This document shows positions 1-10,969 of a stretch of 64,000 nt of DNA, piece after piece. Positions within the stretch are counted from its first letter, which is position 1; every line of letters begins with the position of its first letter. The stretch covers positions 4,712,001 to 4,776,000 of the forward strand of contig CM030714.1 of NCBI GenBank assembly GCA_017979445.1. Direction: 5' to 3'. The notes beneath the pieces were generated by a model. It did no database searches and had not been told where the DNA came from. It saw only the letters and a program-made list of their open reading frames with translations. The position numbers were made by a program, and so were the translations under genes. This DNA comes from Akebia trifoliata (taxonomy: Eukaryota > Streptophyta > Magnoliopsida > Ranunculales > Lardizabalaceae).

Positions 1-844
1 GTTTTGTATCAAAATCGGGACCCAAACTGAACCTGAGACTTTTGGTTCGATTTCGACGAACCCAATCCAAACCTAAAAAATCGGTTCAGTTTGGGTAAAC
101 TCAAATGTACACCCCCACAATGGCCATGCTTGGCACATTGCAAATTATTTGCGATGAAAGATTTATCATTCCTTGGTAACCACTGGGAAATCTCTTACAA
201 ATTTTTTGTGTTTGGTTGATGTCTACAATGGAAAGTTTTTACAGTAATTTCTTATTAAAATAAATTGTGCAAGCAATTTTAACTTATTCAATCTCATAAA
301 TAAATAAAAAAATCATTCAAATTACAATAATACCCCCCATTACTTGTTATATTAACATAAATATGAATTTACAAAAAAAATATCTCTATAAAATGGTATA
401 GTATCCTGCATATTGGAATTACAAATATATTTATCATTAAAGAAACTCAGGGGTGCCAATAAGTCAGGTTGTGTCGTGTTCGTGTCGTGCTGAAATAAGG
501 GTATTACAAATATTTACCAAACCCAAACACGACCAATTTAATAATCATGTCAAAAACTTAAACCCAAGCACAACACATTTATTAAATAAGTAACCTGGCT
601 TGACCCATGTAATCTGTTTAATAAAATTCTAACTTTAATTTGAAAAAATAAATTTCATTTCCACCACCAAAAATAAAATAACATTACTAAAAATAAATTC
701 ATACAACCATAAACCAATATCTACCAACATAAATTAAGTTTCATGCCCACATGGATATAGGCCTTTAACTTTTAATGAAAAATTTAGATTAAAATATATA
801 TCCCCGAACGATCTAAGACTTAGATAAAGAATAGAAGAATCAAT
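1..844. other. AT-rich intergenic DNA with transposon-end-like remnants
   Basis: No credible gene. Bases 1-115 carry GGTTC/GGTTCAGTTTGGG-type wording, and about 449-620 reads GGGGTGCCAATAAGTCAGG followed by repeated GTGTCGTG. Both look like the ends of hAT-type elements, but I could not find a matching opposite terminus or target duplication. Treat as decayed repeat DNA. Confidence 0.35.
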
Positions 845-1155
845 GCCCTTGCCTTGCCTTATAAGAATTTGCTTCATTCCCCATAGAGTGAAGTTTAGTT
901 CGCATTGAACAGACTTTCTTGCCTTTTGAAATTTACTTCACTCCCCTAAGAGTGAAGTTCAGTTTACCTTATTGAAATTTGCTTTATTCTTCTCAGAGTG
1001 AAGCTCGGTTCACATATAACCAACTTTCTTACCATCTTGAAATTTTCTTCACTCCCTTCAGAGTGATGCTTGGTTCACATAAAATCAACCTTATTGTCTT
1101 GTTGAAATTTGCTTCATTCCCCTTGGAGTAAAGCTCGGTTCACATAAAAATCCAC
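845..1155. repeat. Imperfect tandem repeat, about five copies of ~75 bp
   Basis: The block 'TTGCTTCATTCCCC..AGAGTGAAG' recurs about every 75 bases (near 870, 945, 990, 1045 and 1110), each time followed by a variant of CTCGGTTCACAT. Each unit contains a short inverted repeat (CTTCA..TGAAG). A 60-codon minus-strand open frame here is a by-product of the repeat. Confidence 0.7.
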
Positions 1156-3039
1156 CTGAAAAACTTAAACAAGTAGAGGTCACAAAATTCATAGAATATA
1201 ATCCTTTTAATAACACAGATACATAGAATAATCTTTTTTTTTCCTTATAAAATTGAAAAGAAATTAAGTACATTTTTCTTAACTTATTGAAAACTTCAAG
1301 GAAAGTAATTTATAATGGCATCATTAAAATATATATTTTATGTAATCCCAAGTCCAAGTCCTTAATTATACTTGGACCGAGCCCTCAAATACGAATTAAC
1401 TATTTTACTTAATTGATAAGGTTTGTTCCAAGCCCCCGTGTATACCTTTTATCTCGGTGAGTTAGAATTTTGGGTTGAACCTCCACCTCAACAAAGTCCC
1501 TAAACTCAATCAAGTTGGGCATGAGATTAGCCCCCAAACTTATTTGTCAAGCCGACCTTACCAATAAAAATTTGGCTTAGCATAATTAAGCCCCCAAGCA
1601 TAGTAATTAACCATATTGTCTGACGAATTGGACTTAAACTAAGCCCCCAAGTATACCTTTTTTATCCGATCAAACTTTTTACAAATTTAACTTGTTTTAG
1701 TCGGGCTTGCGCTTAGCTCCCATGTTACTTTTTTGTCGGGTCAACTCAATTGGTAAATTAGATTGCATGGGACCCCAACTTTGGGCACGAAGTAAGGCCC
1801 CATGCAACCAATTGGTTCAACACACTACACTGGTTGACTTGGTTAAGCCAACAATTAAGTAACTTGGGTCACCCAATTGGGTTTGGATTAAGTCACCTTA
1901 TATTTTCCTAACTGCTTTTACCAAATAGGTGCTCATTTGTCATTAAAAAAAAAAATCGATCTGTGCTAAGAGAAACCATGAGTCACTGACTCAATTTGGT
2001 TCGAGTCATCTACTCGATGTGTACTCTATTTAGGTACTGATTCACTACCAAAATAAACCAACTCCCTGGTGTACAAAGACGATAATCCAAGCTTTACAAT
2101 CACACATTTGATCTCACTACTATTTTACATGAACTTGACAAATAAAGTTTCTTATGCATCAAGCTTGATGTATATGCTAAACGCATAATTTTAACCCAAT
2201 TCCCACTATCATATTTTAAGCTCCTGTCAAGTTTTAATTCATCACCTTTTACCTTTTATTAACAAGATGCACCAATTGCACATAAAAAAAATGATGTACG
2301 TACGAGGCAACAAAATCTTTATCTTTTGAAAAGCTAGAACAAAAAAATAAAATACCTGGTGGAATCACAACTCATGTGATATTTTCTTGAGAACACGTAG
2401 CTGCTGTTATTGGGACACTTCTATCAACATCAAAGCCTTCTTCAATAACTTACATTTATCATGGGGAGTCTGGCAATATCAAAGCTTCTACACCCTCTCT
2501 ATGGCTCTATACTACACGTTTCTGTGATGGTGTTAACGCCCCCAATCCAATTAGATCTGTCACCGTCTTACTAACCCACCATGTTTGAACGCTATTAATC
2601 CTCCAATAAGTAATGATCATTCCTTCCATTAAGTACTCGGCATAAACACATAAATCACCGAACATGAAAGGTAATGTCGTTCCTAGAACCCTAGTTCATC
2701 TTCCAACAGCCGCTCAAACCTAACTTTATTCCTATATTAACCGATTATTGGTGATGCCCCAATTTGTTCCATCGAAGATTTGGTAAATCGTTCTTGTCGA
2801 TCTTCGCCTTACAATTGAATAACCAGACCAATCATCAGTGATCCATTCTTTGAAAAAGTCTGCCCAAACCCAAATTTGTCGATGGTTGGACCATCACTTG
2901 GGATAACCCCTTTCTTTATTGAGATTTTGACCATTTCGTGTAGTTTCTCATGGTTTCATGTTTGTTTTCCCATGGATGGTGCAAATTGTAGAGGTAAATT
3001 TTATGATAAATCAACCTCAATCGCGATTTCATAATTTAA
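1156..3039. other. Gene-free stretch; decayed repeat with recurring AAGCCCCCAAG
   Basis: From about 1340 to 1900 the words GCCCCCAAG, CTTGGACCGAGCCC and AACTCAATTGG recur several times, giving a degenerate non-coding repetitive texture typical of an old LTR or untranslated retroelement region. From 1900 to 3039 I see nothing recognisable on either strand. Confidence 0.4.
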
Positions 3040-3531
3040 ATCTATAAAATAATAAAAAAAATATGAAAAAATAGAGAAGACAAGGGTTTTTTATGTGGTT
3101 CAGTAAATGTGCTTATGTTTACGAGCTCGGGGAGCCATTTCACAATAAATCTTACGGTTAAATAAACTCCTTTCAACTTTTTCCTCTCCATCTTTTTACA
3201 ATGGCCTCAATGCCTTTAAATAGAAAAATCTTAAAAATAATCTTAACCTTAATTAAGTTATGATTGACTATATTACTCTTTATCCAAATTAATAATTACA
3301 TAAAAAATAGAAGAATCCTCTTAAATTGAGATTCCTCCTTAATAAGATAAAGTCTTCTTCAAATGATATCACATGTCCGCCTTAGGATGCCCAAATCTAG
3401 AAAATAATAAAAAGAATATAAAAAATAGAGAAAACAAGGGTTTTTTATGTGGTTCAACAAACGTGCTTACGTCTACGCACTCCCCGATCTGTTACATTAT
3501 AAACCTCACGATTACATGACCTCCTCACCTC
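3040..3531. repeat. LTR-like repeat: one copy plus the first part of a tandem second copy
   Basis: The segment starting with AAATCTATAAAATAAT near 3040 (AGACAAGGGTTTTTTATGTGG, then ACAATGGCCTCAATGCC, then TCCGCCTTAGG near 3390) restarts at about 3396 with AAATCTAGAAAATAATAAAA and ACAAGGGTTTTTTATGTGG. The second copy stops at about 3531, and its missing second half appears at 6305-6540. The layout suggests tandem LTRs with the second one split by a later insertion. Confidence 0.6.
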
Positions 3532-4906
3532 AGTCTGTTAGTTCCACATTTTGTCAATTTTGAGACTTAAGTTGTGTGTCGGACCAATTTACAATTGAAG
3601 ACATGTGAAGATTCTAGTAAAATCGTTCAACCTCAAGCACATCAATAAAATGCTCATAATGTGTGTGCATAAAATCTCAAAGGTAAGATGATTGTTAGGT
3701 CGACTCATATTGATTATAAAATCTTATTCTACGGCCTATTTATTCATCGAAACTTTTGGGAGCCAAAAATGATCATAAATGGTATTTTGGTAATTTTACC
3801 ACCCTAAGACCATAACCTATCCTTGGTGAGTATTTTGATATCTTTTATATGCAATATCTACTAAATCCCTGATCATTTAATCATCGGACATCTCGAGAGC
3901 TCAATTTGGTCCAAAATGGCTAAAAGGGTATTTTGATCATTTTATCACTCTTAGGCCATGGCCCACCCCTTGGTAAGTCTTTGGGATCTTAATTTGGTAA
4001 GATTTTCAAAATCCTCGAACCGTTTGATCATCGGAGCTTTCAAGAGCTCAAAATAGTTCAAATAACCAAAAATGGCCAAAAATAGTATTTTGGTAATTTA
4101 CCTGGCGCAACTAAGTAAAATGACCAAGACCGCAGACAACAAGCAACATGTTTTACTAGGGCCACCGGGGTGTCCACCAGGACCACCCATAGAGTCACTC
4201 CAACGATCATATTTTTTATTGTTGAGCTACCAACACCCTCAGTAATTAACCTGGTACCACTGGTCGCTCTCGAAAAACCCCCAAATATGTATAAAACTCA
4301 TCACTTTAATTCATTTGTAAGTTGGAACAATCCCTAGAGAACTTGTACCCTCCTTTCTCCTTTCTTAGAGAGCATTCTCTATAACATTGGAGGATCATGC
4401 CTTAATTGAATGCACTCTCAACTCAAGCAACCTTCATGAGAGTCTAGCACTAGGTGAGCCTTAGCCTTCCCCTCAACCTATCTTGATATCTCATTTGATC
4501 CCATTTCAACCATCAAACCTTTTCTTATACACATTAGTACATTTATGAAGCAAGGAATAAAAGGAAAAGATAAAAGGAGTAATTACAAGGAGTTGACGAA
4601 CTCGAAAGCTTGATTAAAAGATCCAACCGTCGAGACGTATTTGTGAGCTCAAGGATTCGAAGAACTCTAAACTACCATTGGCAAACCTTAAAAGTGTTGA
4701 GTGAGTCCTTGTTTATTTTTTTTCTTACTTTCAAATCTTGTATGTCGTTACATGGCTCAACCTTAAAAAATCAAACAAGAGTAGAGGTTTGTGAATTTTT
4801 TAGGTACAAAACTCATAACATTTCAAGAGGATGCATTTATCTCAATCTTAAGATTTTAGAATTTATTTAAATATAAATATTCTATATACGATTTGAAGTT
4901 AACCAT
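3532..4906. other. Insertion-derived repeat DNA with ~140-150-bp internal repeats
   Basis: Between about 3760 and 4130 a unit containing 'GGTATTTTGGTAATTTTACC', 'CCTTGGTGAGT', 'TGATCATTTAATCATCGG' and 'GAGAGCTCAA' is repeated two to three times with divergence. It has no coding potential. It is probably part of a long retrotransposon LTR that interrupts the LTR copy described at 3396-3531 and 6305-6540. The word ACCTC occurs at both proposed junctions (3527-3531 and 6300-6304). Confidence 0.4.
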
Positions 4907-5697
4907 TGTCGATAATAAATTTCAACAGATCTACCTCGAGATCCGTGAAAATAAGATCGCAAATGATTTTATTGATTTTTGATAAAAAGTGGATACAGAT
5001 CTCAATGTTTCCTCTGATTAACAGTCAAGTACAAAGAATAATGACGATGTATGTAGCTTTTCTTTTCTCCGTGCTTCGCGCTTTATCGGCTGAGAAGGTT
5101 GCTTGAAACTGTGGCTTTGCTTTGTGCTTGATCTTCTGTAGATCTTCTTCTCTCCGGGCTTCGCGCTTTATCGGCTGAGAAGGTTGCTTGGATTCCGGAG
5201 AAGGGCTTTATGCTTGATCTTCTCTTTAGTCGGAGTCCGGATCTCTGAAGAACCTTGCTTTTGTCTCTAGAGGAGGGCTTGAGAGCTTCTTCTTCTCTAG
5301 AGGGAGAGCTTCTATCTTCTGAGAGAAAGTGATCCAGCTCCCCTCTCAATGAGAGAGGCTCTTGTATTTATAGATTTAAAGATAATTTAGCTTTCCAATT
5401 ATACCCCCAACTTAAGAAGGCTTAATTGATTTGTTTAAAAGGCTAAATTTGTCCAAATCCAATTTTATGGATTATTATTGGGCCAAATTTATTTATTTGG
5501 GTATTAGGCCCAATATTTAATGTGGATCACTTGAATTTATAGGATCATGAGCTTTATCTGCGAAAGCCCAAAACCCAAACTTGTAGGGGGGCACGTTCCC
5601 ATTTAATGGACTCAATTTGGATTGAAGCCCATTAATAAAATTAGGGATTTTTATTTATAAAATTTGTAAAGGCCTTCTCAAAATTTTGGTGCCTACA
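4907..5697 (+). mobile_element. Solo LTR, family A, copy 1 (TSD ACCAT)
   Basis: The element starts TGTCGATAATAAATTTC and ends AAATTTTGGTGCCTACA, with 5'-TG...CA-3' ends. The five bases before it (4902-4906) and after it (5698-5702) are both ACCAT, a target-site duplication that proves insertion as a single LTR unit. Related copies lie at 14575-15354 (opposite strand) and 42932-43950. Inside are duplicated blocks (GCTTCGCGCTTTATCGGCTGAGAAGG occurs twice, near 5072 and 5158). The open frames here are shadows. No internal retroviral region is present, so it arose by LTR-LTR recombination. Confidence 0.88.
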
Positions 5698-6304
5698 ACC
5701 ATAACCCTCATTGATTAGTGAACACTAAGACCTTTGTGAATGTGACCTTGGGAGTGGATGTAGGCATTTTGCTGAACCACTATAAAATTGTTTGTCTTGT
5801 GTTTGTAAAAATACCTCTATCTATTTATACTTAGATGAATGCATGTCATGAATGAATATTATGCTATATACGACATGTCATAAATGTTTAGACTCTAAGA
5901 AAATCTCAATTGCATTACAAATTAAAAATAAGCATGAGAATGGATGTAGGCACATTGTCGAACCATTATAGTCTTATGTCTTATGTAGTTTTATGATTCC
6001 ACAATTTACACTTGAATGCATTGAATGTCATGAGATACAATGAATGCCAAATAAGTAAATCTTATATGAATGGACCATTGAATGACATGACAAAATGAAT
6101 ATTTTATTTCAAGTGTATTTGCACTATATGAAAATTAAATATATGAGTGCAAAATCGAAGTTAAGTGAATGACTTAAAACACATAGTCAATTTATCAATC
6201 TAAGTTAAAATTAGATAAATTGAAAGAAAATTTAATTATCTTATTCACCCCCTCTAGGATTAGACCTGGTATGAAGCCCAGAATTTTTACGATCTTCTTA
6301 CCTC
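5698..6304 (+). mobile_element. Copia-like LTR end with primer-binding-site-like sequence
   Basis: Two copies of GTGGATGTAGGCA..TTG..GAACCA.TATA (near 5756 and 5942) and the ending TTCACCCCCTCTAGG resemble LTR ends of SIRE/Maximus-type copia elements as I know them. TGGTATGAAGCCCA (6267-6280) follows and resembles a tRNA-Met primer binding site (TGGTATCAGAGCC) with substitutions. No internal coding region follows. Element class is inferred from motif resemblance only. Confidence 0.45.
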
Positions 6305-6540
6305 CCCTCTATTTTTTTTCTCTTTCTTCTCCTTTCTTACAATGGCCTCAAGGCCTTTAAATAGAAAAATCCTAAAAGAGTACTAATCTTAATTAATTTA
6401 CAATTGACCATGTTATCCTTTATCTAAATTAAAAATTATATAAAAAATGAAAGAATCCTCTTAAATTGTGATTCTTCCTTAATAAGATAGAGTCATATTC
6501 AAATGATGTCACGTGCCCACCTTGGGATACGTGTTGATGG
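6305..6540. repeat. Second half of the split LTR copy
   Basis: This stretch (ACAATGGCCTCAAGGCC, then GAATCCTCTTAAATTGTG, then CCTTAATAAGATAGAGTC, then GCCCACCTTGGGATA) matches 3195-3395 closely in order and content. It reads as the continuation of the copy that breaks off at about 3531. The intervening 2.77 kb would be a later insertion. Confidence 0.55.
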
Positions 6541-7137
6541 TACGAATTGTCGATCTGGATGAAAAACAATTTTATCCCGCCACAAAACCCCAATCGAATA
6601 ATTATTGAATCCAGACATTGTTAGTATGTTAGGAAGTGCTAATGATCAAAATGCACCATAATGGTTTTAAATCTAAGGCCAACTTAGTCATCTTGATCAT
6701 TGATTATGATCCTAGACAATTTGATTAATTTTGGTACAGATAATATCAGCAGATAAAGAAAAAATTGAACCAAGTCATTATGATTCAACCAGGGACCATA
6801 TATAATTCCCAAACTCTGCAACAAAGATTGGAATGATTAGGTGGATTTTTCCTTTCAACATTCCACTTCTTTTGTGGGATTTTTTCCCCTTTTCAATGTA
6901 GTTGAAATTTAGGAATTTAAATTTTTGTGATGGTTCTAAAGCTTGTAAGTGATGTTATAATGTGAATTTGTCCATCTCATTGAATTGATAGAGATTTGAG
7001 TTGACCTTTTTTGATATTTTGAAGATATCGAAAACTTGGTCAGGTGAATTTGGTTTTGTTTTTATTTATTTATTACTATTTAAAATAATTAAATTTATGA
7101 TTTAAATATTTATTTTCTTTATTATATAAGACTTTAA
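6541..7137. other. AT-rich intergenic DNA
   Basis: No gene, no clear repeat boundaries and no structured RNA seen in this stretch. Confidence 0.5.
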
Positions 7138-7306
7138 GAGAACAACTCCAACCATTTTTTATTATAGAGAAACCCTCTCTAAATCACTTTTCACATCTCC
7201 AAATATAGTGATCTTGAAAAATGTTAGAGGGCCTCTCTAAATCACCATTCATATTTTCTAAATAACCATTTCATCCCCACTCCCCACTCCCCACCCCCCA
7301 TCTTCC

Positions 7307-7347
<41 letters not shown>

Positions 7348-7572
7348 AATGTCATTTTGACCTTCTCTTGTCATGGAATATGTTTTAATTAAATATTATT
7401 TTTATCCCTGCCTTCTCTTTTCAAGTGAATGAATATTATTTTAAGTGATGAATAGTATTTTAGAGAAGAGGCTAATTGGAGTTCAAATTGGTTAAGAGGT
7501 GAGCATCTTCTCTAATTTTAAAGAAGATGCCAATTTGGAGGAAAAATTTAGGGACATCGGTTGGAGTTGCTC
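7138..7572. mobile_element. PIF/Harbinger-like MITE (TSD TAA)
   Basis: Terminal inverted repeats are GAGAACAACTCCAACC on the left and GGTTGGAGTTGCTC on the right. Both are flanked by TAA (7135-7137 and 7573-7575), the trinucleotide target typical of the PIF/Harbinger superfamily. The 435-bp element has no coding capacity and contains a (TA)n tract at about 7311-7344. The larger element at 11691-12322 has similar ends. Confidence 0.75.
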
Positions 7573-7591
7573 TAATCGAGCATCTACTAAT

Positions 7592-7971
7592 GGGTCCCGT
7601 TCGCCACCCTTAGTTTTACCACACACTTTAACAAACGCGTTTTGTCTTACATGGGTTAGAAGTTTCGGAATGAGCTGATTTTTGGTGAGGATGATCTCTA
7701 TGGTGAGGAGATCATCCTCACCAAAAATCAGCTCATTCCAAAACTTCTAACCCCATCAAAATTGATTTACAAAAATGGACGGTCCACGATTTTTCAACGT
7801 GTAAACATGGGGCTAAACATTTCTGAATGGGCTGATTTTTGGGGAGGATGATCTTTTAATCATAGAGATCATCCTCACCAAAAATCAACTCATTCCAAAA
7901 CTTCTAACCCATGTAGGACAAAAAACGTTTGTTAAAGTGTGTGGTAAAACTTAGGGTGCTGAACATTTCCC
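7592..7971. mobile_element. Double-hairpin Mutator-type MITE, copy 1 (9-bp TSD TCTACTAAT)
   Basis: The 380-bp element begins GGGTCCCGTTCGCCACCCT and ends AGGGTGCTGAACATTTCCC. Beyond the first ~12 bases the two ends are near-perfect inverted repeats (CACCCTTAGTTTTACC / GGTAAAACTTAGGGTG). A perfect 9-bp duplication TCTACTAAT flanks it (7583-7591 and 7972-7980), which is the Mutator-superfamily signature. Inside the outer repeats lie two further hairpins built from AATGRGCTGATTTTTGG..GAGGATGATC and its complement. Relatives: 29439-29820, 30962-31329, 51787-52175, 52197-52551, and a fragment at 30748-30915. Confidence 0.85.
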
Positions 7972-8558
7972 TCTACTAATCTATCTTATTATTAGAAAAA
8001 ATTGTAATTTTCTAAATATAATATAAAAAAAAAATGTAAGCCAATTTGAACAATTTGACTCAATCTAGATGATAAAACTCAGATGAAATTAACTGACCAT
8101 AGCGAGGCCTGGAAAGGGGGGCGGGGGGCGGGTAAGGTGAAATGCGATACCATAATTTAGAATCATGCATATTTGTGATCTATATTATCAAATTTTATAA
8201 TTAAGCATTCCAGGTTGCACCTTAGATCAATCCTAAATCGTCCATCGGGCTTCAGTCGACTAAGCCGAAGCCCAATCTTAATGGACTCAAGTTGGCTTCT
8301 GTTTCATTTTCAGATTTTATAAAAATATTAGATTCATTTATTTTTCGAAATCATTGGTAGTCGTTTGATGTTGTTTTTCATTAGAATAGGGGATCCAATT
8401 TTCATTCTAATTGAAAAATATTAGAGATAAGTGTAGATTTGCTATTTTATAATATGTTTTAGTTGTTTTTTTTCTTTTGTTATAAAATAATAAATTTATC
8501 CATATATATACTAACTCATATATAATATGTAGTTAAGCATACAATATAGTAGTGGGCT
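7972..8558. other. AT-rich intergenic DNA with a short G tract
   Basis: A G-rich tract (GGGGGGCGGGGGGCGGG) sits near 8115. Otherwise nothing recognisable was found on either strand. Confidence 0.5.
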
Positions 8559-8857
8559 TAGTACGTGAAAACTGGAAAATTCAATAGAAAAAATTGATGG
8601 GCCAAGGCATACGAATTTTAGAAACTGAATTTTGACAGTCTAGGACCATTGAAATTCTTGATGTTCCCAGATTTGAAGGCTTAGAGCTGTCGAATTTCTC
8701 CCATCCTTCATTAATTTGACAGTTTCGGTCCATCAAAAAAATAATTTTGATAATGAAAAATTCGACACCAATTCAACCCCTTGGTCTGTCGAACTTTAAG
8801 AAATTTGACGGCCCAAGGCTGTCTGGGCCGTCAAATTTGGACTTTTTTCACATTGTG
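8559..8857 (+). mobile_element. CACTA-like MITE, copy 1 (degenerate)
   Basis: About 300 bp starting TTAGTACGTGAAAACTGGAAA and ending TTTTTTCACATTGTG. It is built of alternating GACGGCCCAAGG/CCGTCGAA-type words. It is collinear with 19857-20142, which has intact CACTATGTGAAAATTGG ends, and in reverse with 12593-12858 and 15597-15868. The CACTA assignment rests on the terminal pentamer only. No transposase is present. Confidence 0.65.
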
Positions 8858-9059
8858 GCTGGGGTGGGCTTAGATAGGCCCTAGGATGGTTAAGATTTAA
8901 TGGGTAGGAAAATTTTGAGCCCATTCATGCCTTAATTTGCGGACTCCAATCAAATTCCTTAACCCTTTTTTAAGGGCAAAATGAAGTTTGTGGCCAGCTG
9001 GATTGACAACCCTAAATTTGTAGTACTTTCAAAATTTGACATGGAGGTTCGTGGCTCTA

Positions 9060-9270
9060 ATTTATATTTGACAATGATTTCAGTAAGGGATGGGAGTCTG
9101 CATGTTGTGTTCGATACCTAGTATGAGCAGTGGCTCCTCGAGACCACTCGCAAGGCGTACCCTCACTTACCTAGTTCGTGCAATGTATGGGGACTGCAAG
9201 TGCCCAGGGGAGGGACCCATATGCCTTGGTCCATGCTCTGGCTCACAGAGTCCCACATTTGACACAAATT
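9060..9270 (+). mobile_element. tRNA-derived SINE-like element, copy 1
   Basis: The segment contains a B-box-like GTTCGATACC (near 9108), then CCTCGAGACCACTCGCAAGG, TACCCTCACTTACCTAG and GACTGCAAGTGCCC. The same order appears at 48385-48617 (TTTGATACCC, CCTCAAGCCACCCATGAGG, TACACCCTCACTTATCTGG, TTGCAAGTGCC). Shared order and a promoter-like box support a SINE family. An apparent 77-residue open frame here is non-genic. Confidence 0.55.
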
Positions 9271-9516
9271 GCCTTGTCTCTCTCATTATAATCTTATGGA
9301 CCTCTCCACTCATTGCCAATTGATTTTGAGTTGAACCCTCAAATTTCTCCTGGTGATTGCTAGAACATACCAACAATAGATTGATAGTGAAGATGTGGTG
9401 GGGTGGACTAGTGAGTAAGAATGATAATTGACATAGTGATCCAACGATAACGTGGCCCGTCGGAGGAAGGAACCAAGATCTAGAGTTTGATTAGAAGGTC
9501 AATGTCTCTGATATCA

Positions 9517-9620
9517 TGTAAAAATTTATGGATTGGATTATTCTTGGATACAAATTATAGAACCCTAATGGGATATTAGCAAAGGGGTGTTCTACCTTGA
9601 CCAATTATTTGTGCTTTATG
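9517..9620 (-). mobile_element. Possible minus-strand copia LTR fragment with PBS-like flank
   Basis: CTCTGATATCATGT just before 9517 resembles the complement of a copia primer binding site (TGATATCAGAG). The following GATTATTCTTGGATAC, then AACCCTAATGGGATATTA, resembles the LTRs at 23670 and 40830. The similarity fades within about 100 bases. Confidence 0.4.
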
Positions 9621-10886
9621 CACTCAATAAAAGAGCGAAATAAAAAAAAATGATGAAATGACCGAATTGATTATTAAAAAAAATATTTTTTACACCACAT
9701 AAAAATACTAATTTTCTATTTGGTCGGAATTACCCAAAATATATTTTGTGACATAGTAGAATCTTATCGAATCTACCTGAAAAGAACTTATTGATTGGGA
9801 CACCTATAGAAACCTATCAAGTCATTTAAGGTAAATTCGATAGGATCCTAGCAAACATCTTTTGACAAGTTTGGCATTGAACTACCGGTGAAACTTCATT
9901 GGACTTGTTTTGTTATCTAGGTTTTCTAATCCCTAGACCACGAGTTGAGGTTTCCATGGTCATTTCTTGCCTCCTTTACATGTTTTAAGGGTAATGCTTC
10001 TTGTATGGAAAAATCCTAGTTGAAACCCTTGGAGATGAAAATAAGAAAAAGAATAAGAAGAAAACATGTGTGTGTGCGTGTGCGTGTGAGTGAGAGAGAG
10101 AGAGAGAGAGAGAAGAAGAAGAAGAAGAAGAAGTTCGATTCGGGTGATGGGAGCAAAAAGTTACTGATAAAAAGATAGATGTTTTGAGACTAGAGGGATT
10201 TTACATGAGGTGGAAAGACTAAGTGAGTGTGGTAAGACTAAACGGTGGGCGCAAGTAGAATGGTTCATAAATAAATGCAAATATTAAAGCATAAGAACAA
10301 ATCTAGAACATAATCTTTCTCATTCTAATCCTAATCTTCTAGAGATGATATGATGATAAGAACAAATCAACCCAAATCTAAAAAGTAATCTTTCTCACCA
10401 TTATCCTAATCTTTTAGAGATGATATGATGTATCACTGTACACCTTATTACAATGCATCAAATCCTGATATTCTACACTTCCGAATTTGGATACAGTCTT
10501 TTTCTTAGGTAATCCGTTAACTATTGTCTCATGGACAACATAATTGGTAATAGTTATTACCTTACAAGACAAAGACAATTAGTTTTAAGAGGGGGGCACT
10601 CAACATTTGGAAAAGTAGATTTCAATGCTATAAAGGCAACTCTTCGTTAAAAGTTGCATTCGCTGAGGCAATTGATTTAAATAAATTCACAATGATCTTT
10701 GATCACCATGAGTTTGAGGGAGAGAGTTAGAGAATTGCATAAGAAGAAATATAATAAGGTGTACTACGATACACCAAATCAAATATTAAGAAGATTTGGA
10801 TAATGATTTTAATTAAGATTAGAGATACGGATTAGATGTAGGATCTATCCGATTGTTATCTTATGGTTAGGATTTCTTTTATTTTC
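9621..10886. other. Intergenic region upstream of the polyCLE gene; microsatellite at 10066-10133
   Basis: A compound simple repeat, (GT)n-(GA)n-(AAG)n, lies at about 10066-10133. Near 10307 and 10386 the phrase TAATCTTTCTCA/CATTCTAATCCTAATCTT is duplicated, a short direct repeat of about 80 bp. No coding sequence was found. Confidence 0.5.
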
Positions 10887-10894
10887 TATTTAAA
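10887..10894 (+). promoter_or_regulatory. Candidate TATA box of the polyCLE gene
   Basis: TATTTAAA lies about 80 bases upstream of the first ATG of the polyCLE gene, a plausible distance if the leader is short. There is no independent evidence of the transcription start. Confidence 0.4.
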
Positions 10895-10969
10895 CGCTAT
10901 TAGGATTCTTGTAATTGAGCATCAACAAGAATTCAATTCTATCCTTCTTTAGTTACAAGTTTGGAACCA

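Noticed and set aside
5083..5349. 88-residue open frame on the minus strand
   Set aside because: Lies within solo LTR family A and is not conserved as a frame in the copies at 14575 and 42932.
7650..7745. Long hairpin as microRNA precursor
   Set aside because: The same hairpin occurs in all members of the MITE family, so it is transposon structure. No evidence of a dedicated miRNA gene.
9090..9376. Overlapping 77- and 69-residue frames
   Set aside because: They sit in the SINE-like element, and the equivalent region of copy 2 gives an unrelated frame.
10961..10969. Upstream extension of the CLE polyprotein frame
   Set aside because: The extension would start at TTG. The first ATG is at 10970, and the paralogues begin at the MASL methionine.
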